Shown here: one piece after another, positions 57,800 through 64,000 of the stretch
How the letters are laid out: the number at the start of each line of letters is the position of its first letter
How positions within the stretch are numbered: the stretch's first letter is position 1
Source of the DNA: Oidiodendron maius Zn
Taxonomy: Eukaryota; Ascomycota; Leotiomycetes; Myxotrichaceae
Length of the DNA: 64,000 nucleotides
Direction of reading: 5' to 3'
Assembly: GCA_000827325.1 (NCBI GenBank)
Contig: KN832870.1
Span: 1,426,001-1,490,000, forward strand
The notes under the pieces: model-generated
Seen by the model: only the letters and a program-made list of their open reading frames with translations
What the model was told of the DNA's origin: nothing
Databases searched by the model: none
Made by a program: the position numbers and the translations under genes

Positions 57800-59452
57800 T
57801 TAACTCTCGTTAGGAATATCACCTTGTACGATATATTGCTTCTCTTTCTTAAACGCACTGACTGTCGCATCTGATAAATTCAGCGTATCTTGCACTATTT
57901 GGTGGGGTGTGAGGCCAACCCATTGTCCTAGAGAGATATCTTGAGGGATGTCAGTTTATCTGTTACTTCAAAAGGATTTCTTAAGAGTGATGATAGAGAA
58001 TGACTATACATATGGTGACATACCTGAGAAATGATCCGCTTGCAAGACTTCTATGAACACCACATCTTCTGTCCCTATATTTTCGACGTAGTGGGTCATT
58101 GATTTCGGGATCTGAGCGACGGATATGTTCATTAGCAGTGTTGAGGAAAATGTGACGCACAGAGTGAAGATAATGAGATAACATACATAGCCACAGTCTC
58201 CAGCATTATAGTCAAATGTCCTAGCATTTCCAACCGCCGCATAAATACTAATTCGCGCCTTTCCTGCTAAGAAGAAATTCCACTCATCACTTGTTGTGTG
58301 CCAATGTATTTCTCTTATGGCGCCCGGCTTCACAGTCACAATTGCAGCTGAGAAGCCAGATGCGATAGGGAAGACGGTCGGGTCAATAATCTTGACAGTT
58401 CCGCCTGCAGTTTCATGAGTGGGCGGGGCTTTGGAGAGGTGGTAGCTGTAGGAGTCGTTAAGCGGAACGATGCCAGCGGAGCCAGTTACGTTTTGCTCCG
58501 CTATATCAGTGGGAGCCTTTGTACCCGGGAAAATAAACAGCTGCTGCGGTGGGATGTTTTCCCAAGCGGAGAGCGGGAGGGCAAAATTCTTAGACAAGAC
58601 CTCGAGCTGAACATTGTTAGTATTTCCATAACGAAGATGGGACATGTACAGACTGGATTGTGTGCAAATGTTTCGCTGGCCAAGAAGGTATTGTCTTCGG
58701 AGAACGATCCATCATCGAACACAAGTATGAACTCAACACCGCCCGCCAGGCCCTGAAGGGAATGAGGAACGCCACTGAAATTCAGTTAGCTAGGGAACTG
58801 TCGCATGATAGGGGACTCCGCACGGTGGGAAAAACCACACATCGCCAGCATTCAGGTCGTCTACAAAAGTCTGGCCATCTTCATTCATAGCTTGTACACG
58901 GACACTCCCGTTTAACACGTATGACCACTCAGCAGCTTTATGCCAGTGCAGTTCGCGATATCCACCTTCCTCAAGTCTCATATCTACACCGGCCATCTCA
59001 GTGGCAGAAGGGATGTTGTCCATATTCTGTTGTCTCGACCAGCCTGCTCTGTTAAGACCAAGTTTATTATTACTAAGTCCAAGAGGCCACTGTGCATTGG
59101 CAACACCGCCGTGATCAGTTCCAGGCGGAGCTAGCACGTCTGGATTTAAGACATTGTACTCTTCGGTTCGTGGTCCAGGATCTAATCCACCCTTTGATCC
59201 ACGGATGGGCTGTGGATTCTCGACATTGTTAAAGTCCAGGATGGCAGCTATGTTAGCAGAATCGGTCTGACCTGGTGCAAATTCGTATTGAATATCATCT
59301 GTATGTCCATTGATGACCGCGTTGTCCGGATTATAACCTAGCAATGATTTAGGGGAAGATGCTGAAGCTGTTCCTGTTGGAGCTGCAAGAGCATAACGCT
59401 CGAAACTTGCAAGACCGAGTAGCAATCCCGCTAAGGTGTATACCGGCGCCAT
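57800..59452 (-). CDS. Secreted oxalate decarboxylase (bicupin)
   Basis: Several exons run from MAPVYTLAGLLLGLASF (signal peptide; ATG at 59452) to SDISLGQWVGLTPHQIVQ and a stop at 57800. The first cupin shows ELHWHKAAEWSYVLNGSV and GDVWFFPPCGVPHSLQGL. The linker reads FDDGSFSEDNTFLASE, and the second cupin EIHWHTTSDEWNFFLAG with MTHYVENIG. Each has the HxH...E...H manganese site of oxalate decarboxylases. The enzyme splits oxalate to formate and CO2 outside the cell. The GAC-ATC junction in the last exon and the intron between the two cupins at about 58790-58770 keep the frame. It is convergent with the copper ATPase (205 bases between stops). Confidence 0.92.
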
Positions 59453-61468
59453 TGAAGAGGTGGAGGGCCTTGAACTCAGAGAATCTTGGCACAAGGCATT
59501 TAAGACAAGAAGCAGGAGAGATCACTTAATGAAAAGCCCTCTTGCCGGAACAGGAGGAAAATATACCTCTATTTATGCAATTTACCCCTCCACATGAAGT
59601 ATTTTGAGCGAGGCATCACATCAAAGATCCTAGACTATGTGACTCCGAATACGTTCATACATCCGTAGCATTGGAGAACTGTAGGATAACACGGTCATAG
59701 CTCGGGGTTCAACTTTGAAGACCCCACCATGATCATGCATTATGATGCACTCCCAGTTGATGAGCCTGCAGATTGGCGCTAAAAAGCCTCATACCCCGAC
59801 ATTTTGGACGGCGCTATTTATCGCTAGCAGTATCTCCAGATTTCTCCAGATTTCCCCAGATCTGCACCTCTCAGCGATATCAGTCTCAGCAAAAGGAGCA
59901 ACATGATCCTCATTGGGAGTAGGCAGGTAGAAAATCGCTGCTTTCATGCTATTTAATGCCCTTTTGCTGTCCTCACGGCCTTGTAAGAGAACCTGTACCT
60001 CGCTGGGCACGCTCACGTGCACGTACATCGCCAACTGCCGCAGGGGATGAGGGCTTCGCGGCCTCGGAGAGTCAAGTTTAAGCATTTCACATCTGAAATG
60101 CCAATAAAAGAGGGGAGCCTATACTCGGAAGCATATTGGCGCTTTTGAAGAGGCAAACTCCACCTATCATAGCCCTTGCTGAGCACCGAATCGACGTACG
60201 GATTCATACTTGCTCCACTACTATCCTCATACGGCAGGAATTGAGTTCTTTTCGAGAATGCCCGACGATTCCACTTCTGACCGCTTCGTATTGTACAGAG
60301 TTGCCGAGGAAAGTGCGGTCCAGCTTGCCCGCAGCGGGGTTGCTCCCCGGAAGAAGTGCGAGGAGTAATATCTATTGGCCGTTCTCCGCGACCTGGTGAC
60401 CGTATGCTCAAAACGATGGGTTTGAGGGTTGATCTCCCTCCTTTACTATGCTTCGAGAAAATGTATTTTTAGACTTTGATAGATTGCCCGACGGGGGGTG
60501 ATTTTTTGGATGGTTGAACTTTGTATATCTTTCAAGGGTGGGGCCACTTCTCTCACGCCATAGAAACTGCCGAATGGTGTTGCCTGAGCGGCTGCGACGT
60601 CTGCCTTATTCAAGTCGCAACCAACGACGCTTTTCAATGTCGAACATGCAAACCTAGAGATATAAAAATAGATGATTGAAGAGAGATACTCGCCCGACTA
60701 TCACGCAACCCCCTATGTGAAACTCGTCATGGGAAGCTGGGCTCGATTTAATTCCGATCATCACGCAGCCCAGGGGTGTACATCGGCAGAAATCAGCCAA
60801 TTGGCTTCAAATTGTAGTTGTAAAAGTCAAATTTGAATTAATGCTTGGAAAGAAAATTCAAAGAAGTATGAGATATATAGTTTTGGGGAAGAAAGATATA
60901 TATGTACTTTAGCTAAACGCTCTCATGCATCATTCAATGACATTCTCGATATTACACTTTCCGTTATCTACCGAGATATGGCTGAGATCAGCGTTCTCCA
61001 TGACGACAGTGCCTACTGGAGAATCTAGACCGGGCTTAAAATTGCATTGTCATTCTCGGGATTCTACCTAGAGAGATTTGCCAAATTCCGACTTTAGGCC
61101 GAGCATTGAAGCCTCGTCGAGCGGGGGTCAGCGTTGCCCGCAATGCCAAGGAATGTGTCTCACTGCAAGCCACTTTTGCCAATAGAATTCAGCGAGGTAG
61201 GTGTGTAAGGACGAGGGGGGCGATTGAGGGCTACAAGGAGCTGATATGCATGCCTATCGGGTCGGATGTCACTAGAACTTCTCTTTAGACTGAGATGTAT
61301 CGAGATGTTTGGATGTTTGGAGGCGTGCAAATTAAACTCATCGGTTATACTGTGCAAGAGCTTGTCATCTACTCGCTCTCAGTTCTGTCCGCATAGTCCG
61401 TAGTATATGTATTACAGTGACCAAGAGCGTTAGACCGAAAATCTAAACCTCGGTCCATCAAATTCGGG
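59453..61468. other. Two kilobases without a recognised gene
   Basis: Promoter of the oxalate decarboxylase gene, then mixed sequence. Overlapping minus-strand frames at 59789-60085 and 60013-60411 have fair composition but no known domain. They conflict with each other, so I leave them uncalled. No RNA gene recognised. Confidence 0.35.
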
Positions 61469-62437
61469 TCAAACCCCTCCTTGTCCTTTGAGCTGCGATG
61501 CATGTTTTTGAGACACAAATTGCTGCAGTCTTGACAGCTGAGACATTCCATGCTGTGATCCAGAATGTCGGGAGCCACTAATAAGAGGTGCCACTGGCTG
61601 AGATGCAGATTGAGACCTCCCTATTTGAGAACCCCCGTATTGAGAACCTTCTTGGGAAGCCGCACAGATCGCCCGAGCCACGCTTCGATGCGGGCGGAAA
61701 GTTCCAGAAGATGAATTTCCACTGCCTGACTCGTTCATATATTCTGGGGCGGCTCGTGGCCTTGGGTCGGGGCCGCAATACAGAAATTGCCCGTCACGAT
61801 TGGGGTCTGCATAATACGGTCCATAGCTAACATGAAAACTCCTCGGATCTTTAAGGAGCATGAGTCCTCCATTGCCTTCTGAGAGAAGGTCATCAGAGAT
61901 ATAATGGTGGCCTCCCTCGCAGTGGTAGCCACCCGAAACCCGATTCCAACCGTATTTCTGGGGACAGCATTTCGAGCGCTGGATCATGCTCTGTGCCCAG
62001 GAGTCTTGAGTTTTGCGATCGGAGGACGACATTTCATTGATTTGAGTTTGTCGCGACGCCATCTGGGCGTCGTGTGTGGAGTGGATGAGTGAGCGGCACA
62101 AAACGGTGCCCGTCTTGAAAGCAAAGGTTCTGGCCGCAGCATCACGGCTCGTCTGAGCACTTCTTGTCTTGCTGCTAGAAAGAGGCTTCATGCCTTCGAG
62201 ATAGGTTCTTGCATTGTCCCCAAGAGCGTGCTGAGAAGTGTGGATGCGATGGCTAGCTGGCATCTCAACACTTACGGACCCGTGACGCGAACTGACTTCA
62301 GGAATGGTTGAAAGACGCAACGGCTTTATGGCTATGTCTGCGAATGCCTTCTCAAATCCCGAAGTACTATCCCGTTTCGAAGGTGGTTTCGTGTTAGCCT
62401 GAAGAGGTGACTTAGACTTAGATTGTCTAGAGGGCAT
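61469..62437 (-). CDS. Hypothetical protein with C-terminal SQ cluster
   Basis: One frame of 322 residues. The N-terminal 130 residues are basic, Ser/Thr-rich and disordered. A more ordered middle (CPQKYGWNRVSGGYHCEGGH, then HYISDDLLSEGNGGLMLL, then YADPNRDGQFLYCGPDP) has Cys and His that could bind metal. The last 67 residues contain nine SQ dipeptides (EGSQYGGSQIGRSQSASQ, later SGSQHGMSQ, VSQKHASQ). This is an SQ-cluster pattern, the usual form of ATM/ATR (Tel1/Mec1) kinase targets. No family recognised; the SQ role is inference. The frame, length and structured middle favour a real gene. It lies head-to-tail with the metacaspase on the same strand. Confidence 0.65.
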   Translation of the reverse strand: MPSRQSKSKSPLQANTKPPSKRDSTSGFEKAFADIAIKPLRLSTIPEVSSRHGSVSVEMPASHRIHTSQHALGDNARTYLEGMKPLSSSKTRSAQTSRDAAARTFAFKTGTVLCRSLIHSTHDAQMASRQTQINEMSSSDRKTQDSWAQSMIQRSKCCPQKYGWNRVSGGYHCEGGHHYISDDLLSEGNGGLMLLKDPRSFHVSYGPYYADPNRDGQFLYCGPDPRPRAAPEYMNESGSGNSSSGTFRPHRSVARAICAASQEGSQYGGSQIGRSQSASQPVAPLISGSRHSGSQHGMSQLSRLQQFVSQKHASQLKGQGGV

Positions 62438-62861
62438 GGTTCTATTTCACGGTAAGGATACAGCAGATGTTTCGATAGTTAAGGGTATGTATGGAGAGTG
62501 CTGCAAGTAATCTCACAGACAGAAAGAGAAAATGTATCCTACACGAGTGGAGTTTGGGCTTTTCACTTGCAGCAGTGGCGGTGATTAACGGCTATGTGAA
62601 TGGTTGTTCATGTTCATTGATGCATTGAATAGGGATGAGACTCATTGAAACCACGTGCGGGCCAGTGGAGTCAAAATTAGAAAAGAATGTTCAAGAGCTA
62701 GCTCTGGCCATGATGCTAGGTGAATTCACTCAGCTCATGCTTGATCGCGGAGATTCATATTGCAATTCAAGGTGCAGCTAGTCGTTTACATAATTTCAGA
62801 TCAAAAATCAATTGTTGCAACGCTTGCCAGTCCAGGTCACAAAATTCAGAACTGGGAATTA

Positions 62862-64000
62862 TTAATTTGCTTTCTGTGCAGGGCATATTTGATATATACG
62901 TACAGCGACCCTTTGACGTAGTTGATATTCTCCGCCCACAGATAACTGTGGGATCTGCTGGTATTGTTGTTTTAGAAGAGCCCGCGTATTTAGAAGAACC
63001 TTGGATTGTTAACAACCACATAAAAAGACGAAGCCGCTCTAACTTACCTCAATATAACTTTGATTCGGATTTTCTCTCATGGTCTTGATGAATCCATATG
63101 ACATAGCTCCTATCTCAATTAATTTATGAACACACTGTGATGTGCAAGATATAACTCACCCGTTGCGGCCCCAGCAATGCTCGTGTCAGCAGAGGTTTGG
63201 TTATCAGCGCAGCCACTAAACATCCAAACATCTTTACCCTCATTCTTCCAATCCTCTACAAAGTTTTCTTCACCTAGGCCATCTTGGTTAACAGGTCCAT
63301 CAGGTCGGTGGTGTAAAGATGCAAAGAACGTCTGGGCTCCGCCAATAATCGCTTTCGCTTCTGACATCTTCGAAGCTGAAAAACCACCATGGAAAAGATT
63401 TACTGTAGCGTTTAAGAGGTGAGCCCCCTGCTTCACGTTATCAATAAGATTAACCTGCCCGTGCGAATCCGGTCGGTACACATAAGGAAGCTCAATAGCA
63501 GAGCCACTATGACAGCAGTCGAAGAGGACAGTTAATCTGGCTCGAGGATTCATTGGAGATACCAAAGCTTTGTGAAGCTGTCGCATCTTAGTATTGGTTT
63601 CACAAACACTGGATTTATCATTCCTTAACTTACAGTATCGCTATCGATCTGCCCATGTGTTACAAAGTCCACTGGGCAGATTGTATCATCGAATCTGTAC
63701 CCCTGTGAGCATAATTGTGTATATATCGCAAATGAGCACTCACCCAGAGTCTCTATCTCCATCAGGGTCCTTCACTTGAGCTATCAGAAGTCAGACATCG
63801 TAATTCGCACCTTAAAAATTTTCACGGAGAAGTTACCTCCATGTCCCGAGTAGGATAAAAAGACAGAGTCTCCAGGGTTGTTCATCATCACGAGCCATCG
63901 AAAGGCCTATATGATAAGTCAGGATACAGAGAAATCGGATAGCGTGGATAGCTCACAGCCATCATATTAGCACCGGTAGGCTCGAAGGGCGTGCCTCTGT
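62862..64000 (-). CDS. Type I metacaspase, 5' end beyond the window
   Basis: The gene continues past the right edge, so the N-terminus (prodomain) is missing. On the minus strand the exons give PTGANMMA-AFRWLV, the catalytic His in SVFLSYSGHGG, DDTICPVDFVTHGQIDSDT, the catalytic Cys in LFDCCHSGSAIELPYVYRPD, then DVWMFSGCADNQTSADTSIA, MSYGFIKTMRENPNQSY and LLNTRALLKQQYQQIPQLSV to a stop at 62862. The last two introns have clear signals (GTAAGT donor at 63047). Metacaspases are Ca-dependent Arg/Lys-specific proteases of the cytosol, with roles in stress and protein quality control. His and Cys are both intact, so activity is expected. The C-terminal tail is longer than usual by a few residues, and a further short intron there is possible. 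Confidence 0.9.

Overview
The window looks like nuclear DNA of a filamentous ascomycete (Pezizomycotina; Leotiomycetes is a guess from protein flavour, not shown). The basis is short GT-AG introns of about 45-125 bases with CTAAC/CTGAC-like branch sites, three fungal-specific transcription-factor genes, and fungal families such as an Ecl1-like life-span factor, a CFEM-like GPI protein, a fungal sialidase and a Crypton. No tRNA, rRNA or CRISPR was recognised.

Layout. 1-11.4 kb is ordinary gene-dense chromosome: an alpha/beta-hydrolase relic cut by the left edge, a prolyl 4-hydroxylase-like dioxygenase, a small unknown gene, CRIPT, a Drs2-type P4 flippase and an Ecl1-like zinc protein. 11.4-14.2 kb has no convincing gene. 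14.2-23 kb carries four minus-strand genes: a Zn2Cys6 regulator, a Fungal_trans_2-type regulator, a cis-CaaD-like tautomerase and a 2-oxoacid (pyruvate) decarboxylase with a 14-base microexon. This is the best candidate here for an undescribed pathway: enol/keto tautomerisation followed by ThDP decarboxylation under local regulators.

23-42.5 kb is a looser accessory region. It mixes genes for secreted or surface proteins (CFEM-like, GH130-like, a small secreted protein, GH33 sialidase, with GH16 just after it) and a quinone oxidoreductase with decayed genes: a protein-kinase relic, an SDR relic that lost its active-site Tyr, and an SRPK-like kinase relic. A C2H2 gene with a 12-base minisatellite lies beside a stretch of small hairpins.

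44.7-47.7 kb is a GC-rich Crypton with an apparently intact tyrosine recombinase, bounded by 10-base direct repeats. It is followed by a DEAD-box helicase and a third Zn2Cys6 regulator. At 53.27-53.64 kb is a non-autonomous TA-flanked MITE with roughly 75-base terminal inverted repeats. The right end holds a copper-type P1B ATPase, a secreted oxalate decarboxylase, a protein ending in a dense SQ cluster, and a type I metacaspase cut by the right edge.

Exon boundaries were read by eye from splice signals and frame continuity. The main junctions were checked for phase; those that could not be settled are marked.
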